Notes under the pieces: model-generated
What the model was told of the DNA's origin: nothing
The model's database searches: none
What the model saw: only the letters and a program-made list of their open reading frames with translations
Made by a program: the position numbers and the translations under genes
Shown: positions 31,784 to 42,799 of the stretch, in pieces
Position numbering within the stretch: the stretch's first letter is position 1
Layout of the letters: every line of letters starts with the position of its first letter
DNA from: Eretmocerus hayati
Taxonomy: Eukaryota; Arthropoda; Insecta; Hymenoptera; Aphelinidae
Assembly: GCA_029851415.1 (NCBI GenBank)
Contig: CM056742.1
Location: forward strand, 77,304,748 to 77,368,747
Direction of reading: 5' to 3'
Length of the DNA stretch: 64,000 nucleotides

Positions 31784-33654
31784 TGACGCGGTGGCACCAC
31801 GGGCCTTCGGCGAAGTTGTCGAGCCGAGGTGTGGATGCGTGGCCGGTCAATTGGAACCCTGTCGGTGGTCTTGTCGAACGTGAAGCGAAGGCGAAATGAG
31901 TTTACGAATATGATCCCAAACGCAGCGGTGCATTAAGTGGAAGATTGAAAATGGATCGAGTCTACAAAATCGACGTGAACACTAATCTCTGTCTCGAAAA
32001 TGGGTGGAAGAACTTTAGGTGATGGAAAAATTCGAACACTAACTTGAGAAAATAACATCGATAACTATATTGGGGAAATTTTACACTGAAAAAAAAATGC
32101 GGCCGATGCACGAGCTAAGTAACCAAGATAATTCACCCAATAACACACACACACGCGGAAATGCACAAGGAGTATCGGGGCCCTCGACGAGATCGCGGCA
32201 CAAACGATTTACGGTGATGACGCCGACCACGGGATGGTCAGGCGGAGTGACGGACTGGTTCGGTGGTGACGACGATGCTTCGCGTGAGGACGTGTCACGA
32301 CGGAGGGTTGACTTCGAATGCCTGTGCAGTGGAGCTGCCGAGATTATATGAGGATATCTCTGAAACTCTTTACTCCCGGCCTAGATAAGTGTCACAGCGG
32401 TGGAAATCGAGATATACGGCTAGAACCTGTTATTGAGCAAGCACGATGGTTCAAGTATGAGAATAGTATGCAATCAGGTGTTAGAATGTAGTAACGAAAG
32501 TCAGAATTGAATTATATTGAACGCTCCACCAATGGTTTCATCATTTCTCGATGCATTCTTCACAAAATTGTGTCTGCACAGCCCTCGTTCAAACGGATAG
32601 TACTCGTGGAGCGTCCCAAGTCTCGGTGGATGGAAATTGGTATGATAATTTGAGGGTATTTGTAACGTGTTCACAGTGTTGAGAGGTTTGCACCCCTCCT
32701 ACCGTACGCGTGCCTCACCAAAAGCTATGCGATTAGACATGTCGTACGCACGTTCTCTTTTTCGTTTCATCCGGTTCCCTGGCTTCTCCGTGGAGGCGCA
32801 TAGGTCTACAGCAGCTAAATTTTTTCGTTCTTCATGGAGGATACGATAGGGATTCTCCGAAGTATTTCCAGATTACGCTCCTCGAACTGTAGCGTCTGGA
32901 TGAGTCAGGAATTTTTTTCCAGAAATCGGTGACACTCACATCTGTATGTGTCACGGCTGAGCATAGTGAGGCACACCTTCCTCCAGCAGGAAAATCGTAA
33001 CTTTGGAAGATTAGAAATCAATCTGAGAAGTGACAGAACTTGATCAAAAACGCTCCTTTCACGAGAGCCTGTCAAGTTTCAAGAGTCTGACGTTGTGACA
33101 CGCGAATTCTTCGATTTACGGGTGTTTTCTCACACATGATCAACTCTAGTATTCTCTCCCATCCACCAATCAAGCTCTTACTTGTTGACCACTCTCAGCA
33201 CATTCAAACGAAGATAATTTGACAGGTCGGACTTGGAGAAACACCCTATCACCAGTTTGGCTGAGCTGTGACTGCGAATGTCAAAAGTTTCAGAGATATC
33301 CTCATATACCATTCCGAAGGTAGGGGCCGTACAAACCGGTGGTTTGTACGTCTATCGGACAGACCGTGGTTTGTCTATCAGAAACATACGTGATATACCA
33401 GGTCTGTCCGGTTGACAGGGCGGACAGCCCGGGGTTTTCATGGTGGATATTTACAGACCGGGTAATGACTAAGATTCTAGTCGAGCGTTGTAAATAATGA
33501 GAGACCGGACAGACCGGTCAATCGCGGTTGATCATAACCGACTGGCAGACCGGTGTTCTCCGCGGTCTCTAACATCATACCTGCATACAGAAGAATCGCT
33601 TGATTTCAATATTGACTAAATATGATAATATAAATGAGCTTCTGGCGCATGTCA
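31784..33654 (-). repeat. Gypsy 5' LTR (right), with MITE insertion
   Basis: Starts TGACGCGGTGGCACC and ends GGCGCATGTCA. About 0.92 kb of LTR plus a 954-bp insertion (32350-33303). The sequence left of it (C-run at 31768-31778) is where a primer-binding site should start with TGG on the minus strand. TGG is present 4 nt inside but merges into the G run, so the primer tRNA cannot be named. Confidence 0.8.
32350..33303. mobile_element. Inverted-repeat MITE in 5' LTR, copy 1
   Basis: Termini GAGGATATCTCTGAAAC and reverse complement; flanks read ATAT on both sides (or TA if the ends are TGAGG...CCTCA). The uninserted site is present in the left LTR at about 26176. Non-coding. A second copy with the same insertion point lies inverted at 34189-35131. 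Confidence 0.7.
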
Positions 33655-33658
33655 TCTG

Positions 33659-33977
33659 ATACATCCATGAGCGAGTCATGTTCTTGGTGAGAGTATGCTA
33701 TGACAATGAGTCGTCGAAATGCATTGTAATGCATGGAAGTCATAACCAAAGACGTGAGATGTGAGTCTGAGACACATCCATGCAGAGCTAGGAGCCAGAC
33801 AAAGAATGGACATAGAAAAGAGATGTCTAACACACATGGTGATTTTGTCGAGCAATGCCTTGATGAGAGAAAGGTCGAAGTATGGTGGATATTGACAGGG
33901 CAGAGTCCGTCCGATATAATAACTAAGACGTCGGCACGAAGCACTCATGTCAAGTTGAATGACCAATTTATGAGTGC
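33659..33977 (+). pseudogene. Copia RNase H end, continuation
   Basis: Encodes GDFVEQCLDERKVEVWWILT and a following DIITK..STHVKLNDQFM stretch, the C-terminal end of Copia RNase H. It continues the 24202-24764 fragment across the Gypsy insertion and is degraded by stops upstream of 33733. Confidence 0.7.
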
Positions 33978-35208
33978 TTCGTCCGGTCTGTCATGATTCA
34001 CAACGCTCGACTAGAATCATGAGTAATTACCCGGTCTGTAAATATCAACCATGAAAACCCCGGGCTGCCCGCCTTGTCAACCGGACAGACCTGGTATATT
34101 ACATATGTTTCTGATAGACAAACCGCGGTTCGTCGGATAGACGTACAAACCACCAGTTTATACGGTCGCTACCTTCGAAATGGTATATGAGGATATCTCT
34201 GAAACTTTTCACATTCGCAGTCACAGCTCAGCCAAGTGGTTATAGGGTGTTTCTTCAAGTACGAACTATCAAACTATCTTCGTTTGGATGTGCTGAGAGT
34301 GGTCAACAAGAAAGAGCTCGATTGGAGAATGGGTGGGCATACCAGAGTTGGTCATGTGCGAGAAAACACCCGTAAATCGAAGAATTCGCGTGTCACAACG
34401 TCAGACTCTTGAAATTTGACAGGCTCTAGTGAGTGGAGCATTCCTGATCAACTTTTGTCACTTCTCATATCGATTTCTCATCTTCCAAAGTTACGATTTT
34501 TCCGTTGGAGGAAGGTGTGCCTCACTGTGACACATACAGATGTGAGTGTCACAGATTTCTGGAAAAAATTTCTTGAGTCGCTTCAGACGCTACAGCTCGT
34601 GGAACGTAATCTAGAGACACTCCGGAGAATCTCTATCGTATTCTTCATGGAAAAATGAAAAAATTGAGCTGCTGTAGACCTATGTGCCTTCACGGAGAAG
34701 CCAGGGAACCGGATGGAACGAAAAAGAGAACGTGCGTACAACATGTCTAATCGCATAGCTGTTGGTGAGGCACGCGCACGGTAGGAGGGGCACAGATCTC
34801 TAAACACTTTGAACATGTTACAAATACCCTCAAAATATCATACCAATTTTCATCCACCGAGACTTTGGACGCTCCACGAGTACTATCCGTTTGAACGAGG
34901 GCTGTGCAGACACAATTTTGTGGAAAATGCATCGAGAAATGATGAAACCATTGGTGGAGCGTTCAGTATATTCCAATTCTGACTTTCGTTACTACATTCT
35001 AACACCTGATTACATACTATTCTCATACTTGAACCATCATGCTTGCTCAATAACGGGCTCTAGCCGTATATCTGGATTCCCACCGCTGACACTCTTTCAG
35101 GCCGAAAGTAAAGAGTTTCAGAGATATCCTCATATAATCTCGGCAGCTACACTGCACAGGCATTCGAAGTCTACCCTCCGTCGTGACACGTCCTCACGGG
35201 AAGCATCG
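33978..35208 (+). repeat. Inverted partial copy of the Gypsy LTR with its MITE
   Basis: Reverse complement of roughly 32270-33508, lacking both LTR ends. It contains the same MITE at the same site and relative orientation (34189-35131). This points to a local inverted duplication of the right LTR and not an independent solo LTR. Confidence 0.7.
34189..35131. mobile_element. Inverted-repeat MITE, copy 2
   Basis: Begins GAGGATATCTCTGAAAC and ends GTTTCAGAGATATCCTC; orientation opposite to copy 1 at 32350-33303. About 943 bp with scattered differences from copy 1. Confidence 0.7.
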
Positions 35209-35752
35209 TCTTCGATCAACTCTAATCTCTTGAGATTCTCTGAGATTTCACTTGAGAACCACGATTCGGCACAAAACATCTTTCACACACATTGAAGTTT
35301 ATTCCTTATTAGTGTTGACATCCGGCGCTAAGAGGTTAAGGTTCTGGTAGTGAGTGAAGTCGTCGCTATCTGACGGTGTGAGGCCGAAACGTGTACGTCG
35401 CGAGCGGCGTAGTGCAGTTTAGATGAGACGGAAGAGACTCCGATAATGGCATAAACCTAGCGTATTGACGTATCTCCGACAATAATCTTTATCATTCAGC
35501 TTTGAGTCAATGAATCTGCATAATTCTGGAGATATGCAACCTTCAGTATGTCCCGAGCAAGTGTGCAAAGTTTGGTGGAGATTGGTTCAGTAGTTCCGTC
35601 AAATAAAGGTGCGAAGAAGCTGGCTCGAGTCGCGGTAAGGGAAGGGGCTCCGTCCCAAATATTGTTACCATTTCATATCAGTCATCAGGGCTAAGTAGGG
35701 TCAAAACCCAAAGCTCCAATAAATTTTCAATCAATCAATCAATCAATCTACG
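35209..35752 (+). mobile_element. LINE 3' tail with (TCAA)n
   Basis: Holds the phrase TTTGGTGGAGATTGGTTCAG, typical of RTE/jockey-like 3' regions, an AATAAA at about 35713, and a terminal (TCAA)5 run. The upstream part has no coding frame; the 5' limit is unclear. Probably a 5'-truncated LINE or a SINE sharing its tail. Confidence 0.4.
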
Positions 35753-37419
35753 ACTCATTCATCTCAATTTTAATGACCTAGAGACTTACTTATGCGCCAT
35801 TCTCAATCGATTGGTTGATATCGAATCCTCTTAAAATCCGTAAAACATTATTCAAATGCAATTTTCCTTTGGGGAATGTGAATTTCCACCAGAAACTCCA
35901 TTTCAATCAGTTTCAAACCCACTGCATCGAAATTCCGTCTCAACCAAACGACGGATATTGTTGAAGGAACCTCAATCCAAATGGCCCAAATCTGTTTAAA
36001 AAGCTTTTTGAAAAGGATAACTCAGAAAATAGTAGAACATTTTTATTAATAATCGCTTCTCCCTCGAGTAAAAAGTGTCATCTACAATCTCAAGATCTCG
36101 CTGAGAGGAACAATATGGTGAAAACCTCTCTGAGAATTTTGATGATGAAGAATTCATCTGAGGAGATAATCCTCTCATGATTCTCGTACATATTCTATAC
36201 ACACACTCAGATAAAGAACTCACAGACTTGTATACACACGAACGGTCTCCTACTACAATTACCAGCTGGAATGCGATTCAATTCTGCTCCCTATGAGCAT
36301 TGACAGAGGAGTTCTACATTCTGCTCCCTCAAATAGGAAGAGTTGTACTCGTGACCAGAGATTTCTCTCGGATCTTCTAACTCGAATCAAATTTATATTG
36401 TAAAAAAGGTCGCTCACACAGAGTAAAAATCCATCATTCTGTTCTCCTCGCCAATATCTTTTGATTGTAGGTCACCTTACTTCCTTCAAGATCATCCCCA
36501 GCTCACTAGAAATTCATCTCTCCAGGTTTTTGGCCTTGTTTGTGTGTATCTTGTTCTTCGCCATTCATGCGTTCTCCCTAACCCTTCAACTGATCTTTAT
36601 AGGATTCATCTGTTAGGTAGATGACCACCCCATGGTGTTCTGAGAGGGAATTTGCAGCTCAATCCATAGGATAACTCCCGATTTATGCGTTTGTCAATAT
36701 GAAAGAGTCAATATCTTCGAGAAACTGATAATCTTATTCATAAATATCTTCGTCCACAATTTTCTTATCAGAGTTTGCGTCACCTGATCTAACATCATTC
36801 GGCGATCCTCCGTGACCTGATTCATATAAATGATCGATATTCATCCATTCCCATGATTTAGAACATACATCTTGCATCATCCAGCGGAAAATCGCGTGCC
36901 GATCATGTTTGGTTCATCAATACGCAATTCCGTATCAACCAATTGATCGATTCTGTTGAAATTAATATTGCATCAGGTTACTCTTGATTTCTCTAGGGAG
37001 TATCTTTAGAACATATTCTCCGGAGATTGTCAACTTTTCTCCAGAATGGCACATTCTTTTTCTTCCGGACGCATGATTCAAAAACAGTTTGATTAATGAA
37101 GCTGTAAATTTCTACAGAACGTTCTCGGATGATCATCTACTACATACATGGATTCGAGAAGGATCGACTGAAGGGCTGAGGAGAACGCGTGAACGCAGTA
37201 AAACACACATATCAAATTATCGACTGCTCTCATAAATAACCAACCACCTACACGAATAACCAGAAAAATAATCATCTTTTTTTACCTCCAATTATCATTT
37301 AGCGAAAAATTTTGTCTACAATCGAAAGACTATAGGGCGAGGAACAAAATCGTGGAACCTGAATCTGTGTTAGTGTAGATCTTCAGAATGAAAAAAACGA
37401 CGTCTCTGTTGAGACGTGT
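35753..37419. other. No recognisable feature
   Basis: AT-rich sequence with only short overlapping frames. No terminal repeats, tRNA boxes or known protein segments were seen. It may be host intergenic or intronic DNA. Confidence 0.4.
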
Positions 37420-37424
37420 GTTGA

Positions 37425-38710
37425 TGTTACGCCCGGGGCGGAAAACCCTAGGAAAGTGAACTAGTCGTATGTTTTATGGGATGGACTTCCCCAAGCAGAG
37501 CTGCTACCACTCTGTCTTAATTTTCCGGGGACAGAGACCCGTTGCAGTGGAAACTTGGGTGGCAGAAGCGTGAATCGGTTGCGGGTTATTCCTGTACAGG
37601 AATGAGAACGGACTGGTAAAATACGTGAGTAGATTCGTTTGACTATGGGATCTGCTAAAGGTCTGGTTCACGGAAGCACAAATTCATAACACTGGGGCTT
37701 GAAATTTTAAGTACCGAGGCTGAATTAACTTGGATGGCGTGTTCGAATTATATGTAGCTGTGTTGAGGCGGCAAGGATCTGTCTCGAAGCCAAAATGCGT
37801 GTGAATGGGAGGAGGAGAGAGAAACGGACTCAGCAAAACGAGAACTATTAGCGCCTGCTATGTTAGGTATATGAATCTTTACCTGGCGTGGTGGGCCTTC
37901 CGTTTAGCTTGTGAATAATCGGTGGCGCTTGAATATGCACGCTGTGGGCTAGACCGGTACAGGCGGAGAATGAGTATATCGCTGTTCCTCGTGTCGTTCA
38001 CTCTTCTTTACTATCTGGTTCCGCGATTCGGGCACTTTATTCGAGATTGACGTGAGCTGGAGACTTTACTGACACTGATGGTTGCACTCAATACTTTTGG
38101 CTGAACTTTACGAACCGAATTGCGGATTTGTTGGGAAATGGGTTTTTCCTGATTGTAAGAGGTATATTAAGAGATTTGGCCCCTGATTGACCGAACCACT
38201 GAGCGACTGACTTGTGACTGAACTTGAACTGTACTGAGCTGGCTCCCTTGAAGTTAGGGTGCTTATATACTTTATGCGTCTTAGAAGCAACACACCTTGG
38301 GTGGCTGCAAAGACGCACGCTCAATTGTTTGGAAAAAGTTCTTTCTTCGTAGTTGCTTGAAAAAATGTTTTAAGACGGCTATCCGCAAAACTCTTATTGA
38401 AGTGTTTTATTCTTTCTCTCATACCGCCATCCGCGGTCACCTGCGGCGTCATCCTCTGCTCGTTGTCTATTCATTTTGACACCTTTTATGAGCGATGCAG
38501 AAGGTCGGGATTATGTGTCTGCTTAGTTGGGAGAAAGGAGTCGGAATGAGTAATACGTGCTTCGTTACTTCACAAACAAAATTGCCGTTTTCAAACTTTA
38601 CAGCGGACCCGCTTCTCAATATCCTCAAGTGATCACTACCTCGATCGTTTCTCATCATTCTACGAATATTATTCTATAGAAGCAAAAAGCTCTCGCTTTG
38701 TAACCTCACA
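37425..38710 (-). repeat. 3' LTR of the 20.7-kb element
   Basis: 1,286 bp. On the minus strand it starts TGTGAGGTTAC and ends GGGCGTAACA. It keeps a TATA box (complement of 38262-38269), an arthropod initiator-like TCAGT about 33 nt downstream (complement of 38233-38237) and AATAAA (complement of 38036-38041), giving an R region of about 200 nt. Confidence 0.85.
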
Positions 38711-38723
38711 CCCTCCCCTTCTT
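38711..38723 (-). promoter_or_regulatory. Polypurine tract
   Basis: AAGAAGGGGAGGG on the minus strand, directly before the LTR start TGTGAGG. This is the plus-strand primer site and fixes the element's orientation. Confidence 0.8.
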
Positions 38724-39994
38724 GGTTTTCGAGACGTCCTCGTCGCGATTGTGAGTGTGCATATGTGTGTGTCGTTTTTCTCAGATTACATGATTACACA
38801 TATTATTCTTACGATCTAAATTACATGATGATGTTGCCGACATCATGTTCGTTTCAGAGAGAGTGTGTTAGTAGAAGTCCAGGTGAGCCTCCGTAATTCA
38901 ATCGAGCTTTTTGCAAGGGAAGTTCTCTTCTTTCGGAATGGTAGGTTCTGTATGAGGTTAGATGGTGTGGATGGGGACCGGTCATTTGCTGCTAGGTAAG
39001 AAAGGTAGTCTGCCGTTTTTCCTTAGGTCTCATTGATCTCTGGAAGGACGTAATCTATTTTGGTCTTATTTTCATGCCAAAATACATTTGTTATGTCATG
39101 AGATTTCTTCGTCTCAAAAGGGACGTAATCTTTCCTGGTCTTATTTTCATGCCAAAATACATTTGTTATGTCATGAGATTCCTTTATAGTGGGCTATTCT
39201 CTGTATTTGGTGGGGAGAAAAAAAAATTACTTTTTTTTGGGGTTGGTATGCTATGGTATTGTATGGGGGGAGAAAGGAATTGGTACAAATGTCGAATGAA
39301 TTCGATTGAGGGTGGCTCGATCCTGGCTTACTGGTTTCAGATAGAATGATGTTAGTGTGACAGTGAAGAGATTAGATACTGAGAGGGGTATACCTTCTGT
39401 TGAAAGGAGGAAAGAAGATTTTACGCGTTTTGCTCTGAAACAGGATGGCTACTAGCGTGTTGAGATACATGGTGGGGTGTTGTGGTGTGCCAAAAGAGTG
39501 AACGAGTCGACTTTGGATATTATTGGTGTAATGTCTCTGACTAGGTTTGTACTCGTACAAGTGCTTCTAAACGGTGGTTCCCGGTAGTGGCTTGTAGGCA
39601 TTGGGTTAGTGTCTGATCTGATGCATTTTGAAATGATGCATGGAATATACTGGTCGTTAGGGGGGTTATTGAATGATATATGTATATATATACCCGTCAC
39701 CTCAATCTTAATTCTAAACCTATCGGATATATTTCTATTATTGTTCTTTCTTGGTCTCCTCCCCCTCTTGGTTTTTGGTCGGCGTCCTCGTCGCTTAGTC
39801 GTGTCTTTGTGTGGACCTCCATCAGCTTTTGTTGAATGGTTTGGGGACCTCTCGTGCTACTCCTTGGTGGAATTTGATTAGCTCTTCTGTATGTCTTGGT
39901 GGTTAGATTGGCCCGCTACGTGGTTCTTGATCATTGACCCGTTTTTGTAATCGTACAGCATGTATTTTGTCTTACGCAGGTTTCTCTGTCGTTT
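38724..39994 (-). other. 3' untranslated region with a 75-bp direct repeat
   Basis: No convincing gene. A unit starting GACGTAATCT and containing TTTTCATGCCAAAATACATT is duplicated at 39047-39121 and 39122-39183. A weak minus-strand frame at 39372-39560 has no family resemblance. Confidence 0.5.
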
Positions 39995-40576
39995 TCAGTA
40001 ACATAGGTGGTTCTCCCAATCGCGGATGTTAATTTCTGCTTCACAGTCCTGATGGTATCGGAAGGTGGAATTTTTGTGGTCGGGTCTTAAAGGTCTTGGA
40101 TGCCCATGTCTAGGTTTGTAGAGTATTCCTACTGTAATAGCTTTTCCGGCGCCCTCCTTCGTCACGTAAGTGAATATGCCCAGACGGTGGGTCATTTGGG
40201 GGTCTTCGTGCCTAATGTATTTGATGTACACAGACTCGATGGCTCCGTATGTTAGGAAAGTGGCGACTGCATCCAGAATTGAGTCGTCCAGTTCTATGAT
40301 TGCTGTTACTATTCTGGCGTGTTCTTGCTCATTGTGCTGGCTGGTGTTGGCCATACTGGTTGGCTTAACCTCCGGGTGATTATTGCCTGGGCTGGGGTTG
40401 TTATCCGTGTCATGGTTTATCGTGCTGTTGCGGCCACCTATTGAGGGTCCGGGCTGTTCCTCGTCGCGTTCTGGGTCTTCAATCCTCATTAGCGGAATGG
40501 GAGGGGGTACTAGATCTTGTGCGGACCCCACATCGAGGTCTTCGTCTGGTTTGCACGGGTCATCCTGGGCGGCCAT
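39995..40576 (-). CDS. Accessory ORF R4, RRM-like with C-x-H-C tail
   Basis: A 193-codon frame. The first ~80 residues are acidic, Pro/Asn-rich and probably disordered. From about residue 85 there is a beta-alpha-beta-like pattern: ARIVTAIIELDDSILDAVAT, then FLTYGAIESVYIKYI and THRLGIFTYVTKEGAGKAI. This matches an RRM fold, with the aromatic F-T-Y at the RNP1 place. The end CEAEINIRDWENHLC has Cys/His spacing like the finger of ORF R2. It is the last ORF before the 3' LTR. RNA binding is inferred from the fold pattern; no close family is recognised. Confidence 0.5.
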   Translation of the reverse strand: MAAQDDPCKPDEDLDVGSAQDLVPPPIPLMRIEDPERDEEQPGPSIGGRNSTINHDTDNNPSPGNNHPEVKPTSMANTSQHNEQEHARIVTAIIELDDSILDAVATFLTYGAIESVYIKYIRHEDPQMTHRLGIFTYVTKEGAGKAITVGILYKPRHGHPRPLRPDHKNSTFRYHQDCEAEINIRDWENHLCY

Positions 40577-40668
40577 ATTTTCCGGCGCTTGGAGGTAGGC
40601 GTTTTCCCTTCGTGGGCTGGGTAATGATTCGGCATGTGCTCCGTTTGCTGTTGTGCATGGTGTTTATT

Positions 40669-41088
40669 TCAAAATAGTTCCACTTTTTGTCGTTCATCCA
40701 GGCAGTGGTACGTGACGTGAATGTGGCTAATTGTCGAGTGCGCTCCTGGTTTTATGGTGAGGGTGGCTATTGTTCCGAACTTTCCCAATGTTTTCATGAT
40801 GGAATCCATTGAGTGGGGTGTCTCTGTCCGCATGATCAGTCGGCGGACATTGTTTCTTGATACCCACCATCTTTTTACTTGTTGGCTGAATTTGGTGTCT
40901 GCTCTGGTAAATCTCTCGATCTCAAGACCGTCGGTTGCTTCCTTTGAATATGCACTGGAATGAGCAAAACATGGATGTGATTTATCTGTTTGGATCTGGG
41001 TTCTCTCGGGGGACCACAAGCGGGAATCAAATCGAGGAGGGTGGCGTTGCTGGGGACCTTTGCTGCATAGTATTTTGGGTTGGACCAT
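40669..41088 (-). CDS. Accessory ORF R3, RRM-like
   Basis: A 139-codon frame. The N-terminal 75 residues are basic and featureless. The C-terminal half fits a short RRM: VRRLIMRTETPHS (strand), MDSIMKTLGKFG (helix), TIATLTIKPG (strand), ISHIHVTYHC (strand with an RNP1-like aromatic). It stops right after this and lacks the final helix/strand and the Cys/His finger of R2, so it may be truncated or a minimal version. It starts about 33 nt after the R2 stop. Helix word LGKFG parallels FSQFG and FAQFG of R1 and R2. Confidence 0.45.
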   Translation of the reverse strand: MVQPKILCSKGPQQRHPPRFDSRLWSPERTQIQTDKSHPCFAHSSAYSKEATDGLEIERFTRADTKFSQQVKRWWVSRNNVRRLIMRTETPHSMDSIMKTLGKFGTIATLTIKPGAHSTISHIHVTYHCLDERQKVELF

Positions 41089-41120
41089 TCTACTGCTATT
41101 GGGAATCTGGAAGTTAGGAC

Positions 41121-41851
41121 TTAGTACTGTGTGGTGTTTCCGTATTGGCTCATTTCCTCGATTATTGTCGCTAATCTTGTCATTGGTGGGCCCAGCCTGC
41201 CTCGTGACGTATGTTGGTTTTGCCGTGGATGTTGTTTAACGCACGTTCTCATATGTCGATGGTAGACCTCGGCGTCGATCCATCTGCCGCAGTTCTCATG
41301 AATTTTGCAATAAGGCAGGTAACTTTTTGGTGGTGACTGCGCGGAAGCCTTCACGGCGTAATATTCTAGGCGGCTGTTTGCTATGGCCGCTTCCAAGTGT
41401 TCCCTCTGGAAGTACCTTACTCTGCCATAGGCGGGTTTGTTGTCTCGTGTTATTATTTTGTGGTATAGCAGAGGTCCAAATTGGGCGAAGTGTTGGAAGA
41501 ATTTTTCTTCGCGGGCATACACAGGATCTTTGGCTGGTAGTATGCAAAACAACATGGTGTCGTCTTTGGGTGTTTCGTCGGGTTGAGCGTTTGTGGTTGA
41601 GGGCGCTGTCGTTGTTGTCACCGTCGGTGTAGTTGCGGTAGCTGCTAGGTTTGTTCTTGGTTTGGTGATCCTTTTTACCACTGTCGAGGTCGGGGGGGGG
41701 GGGTCATTGTCCTCCTAGGGTTTCTGATTATGTTGACGTCCCAGCCGTTCTTCTTGGTTTGGGCTTTCATTTCCTTGATGGTGTTCAAATCTAGGTTGTT
41801 TAGCAATCCTTTAAGACTGGCGTGGGATGTCAGTTCGTAGTGTTCACTCAT
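41121..41851 (-). CDS. Accessory ORF R2, RRM-like plus C2HC-like finger
   Basis: The likely start is the ATG at 41851, which overlaps the R1 stop (ATGAGTGA). The frame is broken by a 12-nt G run (41692-41703) before the 186-codon part 41121-41681. Features: an N-terminal ~45-residue module resembling R1 (HYEL...LLNNLDLNTIKEM), a Thr-rich linker, then TMLFCILPAKDPVYA and FFQHFAQFGPLLYHKII, then YGRVRYFQREHLEAAIANS. This gives RRM order with RNP2-like LFCILP and RNP1-like YGRVRYF. Next is a Cys/His cluster C-x2-H-x2-C...H-x-H-x3-C, which could bind zinc. Paralogous to R1. The role would be RNA binding (inference). Confidence 0.6.
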
Positions 41852-42623
41852 CCTTTGACCTGGGATAGAGGCATCCTTTTATCTCATCGGTTTCAACAGG
41901 TTTGATTCCTTTTCTCGCGTTTAAAATGAATTCTGCCCATTTCATCTCGGGTAGGCTGGAGATATTCAGTATGTCATCTTCTTGGTTGGAAGCGTTTTGA
42001 TTCTCGTCTGGTTGCATCGCCATGTCCTCGCTGTTTTTTTTAGATTCCCAACGTCTCTGTGGGTATTGCTTCTTGCATGTTTTTTCATGGAGATGGTACA
42101 CGTGGGCTTCTAATTTCCTTTCGCGATTTCGGTGGAACTTTTGGTGTTTTTGGTAGTTGCGGGGTAGTCGACGTATTGGCGCTTCTCTGGCTCTATACAG
42201 TAGGTCGCAATAGTTGAGTGCGTTCTGGGCGTCCTTTTGGTAGAAGAAACGGATAAAACCATGTGACACTGCGCCCTGTTTGTTGGTTACCACTTCATGG
42301 TATTCGATTGGTCCAAATTGTGAGAAGTGTCGGAGAAAGTTGTCCTCGCGTAGGTATTCTGCGTCTCCCCAAGGCAGCTGGCAAAATAGCTTGTGGGGGT
42401 CCTTTGATATTGTTTTAGAGATGGCGTGTACCTCTGATCTGATCTTGTGAGTCGTCGGTTCCTGAGAGGGGGTGGATGTGGTCGTGGTTCCTTCGCTTCG
42501 AATAGTTGCTTCCCAATGGTTGGGTAGCCGTTCCACGTGTAGTGTCTCTAGAGTTGCGCATTCGATTCGTCCCAATAGCTGTCTTAGTTCGTCTCGGGTC
42601 TGGACCTTGAAATGCTGTTCCAT
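41844..42623 (-). CDS. Accessory ORF R1, RRM-like
   Basis: An intact 259-codon frame. Residues 1-45 form the module shared with R2 (MEQHFKVQTRDELRQLLGRI). A Thr/Ser linker follows, then the RRM-like block HKLFCQLPWGDAEYLREDNF, FLRHFSQFGPIEYHEVVTNK, GFIRFFYQKDAQNALNYC: RNP2-like KLFCQLP and RNP1-like HGFIRFF in proper order and spacing. A basic region and HVYHLHEKTC follow, aligning with the finger of R2 but without its first two Cys. The C-terminal 70 residues are acidic. An acceptor-like TTTCAG lies shortly upstream of the ATG, so a spliced RNA is plausible. Function unknown; RNA binding is inferred. Confidence 0.65.
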   Translation of the reverse strand: MEQHFKVQTRDELRQLLGRIECATLETLHVERLPNHWEATIRSEGTTTTSTPSQEPTTHKIRSEVHAISKTISKDPHKLFCQLPWGDAEYLREDNFLRHFSQFGPIEYHEVVTNKQGAVSHGFIRFFYQKDAQNALNYCDLLYRAREAPIRRLPRNYQKHQKFHRNRERKLEAHVYHLHEKTCKKQYPQRRWESKKNSEDMAMQPDENQNASNQEDDILNISSLPEMKWAEFILNARKGIKPVETDEIKGCLYPRSKDE

Positions 42624-42799
42624 CTTGGATCTGAAACATGAAGATGTTCAATCGGGACCTAGTATTCGGCGAACGATGTCTCGATCCTGGTTCAAATAAG
42701 TCCGGGGGGGGGGGGGTGTTGTTGGTTTGCTGGTAGGTCGAGTGTCTGCGTCGTGACACATTTTCTGGTAGTTCTAAAGTTTCGATTTCGCATTTCTTT
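42624..42799 (-). other. Spacer after env1
   Basis: Holds a 13-nt G run (42704-42716). The 148-codon frame across it (42415-42861) changes from the end of env1 to R1 in another frame and is not credible as a gene. Confidence 0.4.

Larger units (their letters stand above)
24765..33654 (-). mobile_element. Gypsy-type LTR retrotransposon, 8.9 kb, decayed
   Basis: LTRs begin TGACGCGG and end GGCGCATGTCA on the plus strand, at 24765-26524 and 31784-33654. They are flanked by the direct repeat TCTG (24761-24764 and 33655-33658). The coding strand is minus: gag (31714) to integrase (about 27045). Both LTRs and the integrase region carry later insertions. Several stops and frameshifts, and a mutated protease motif, indicate it is dead. 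Confidence 0.85.

Noticed and set aside
33978..35208. Independent solo LTR
   Set aside because: Both LTR ends are missing and it shares the MITE insertion with the neighbouring LTR, so duplication is more likely.
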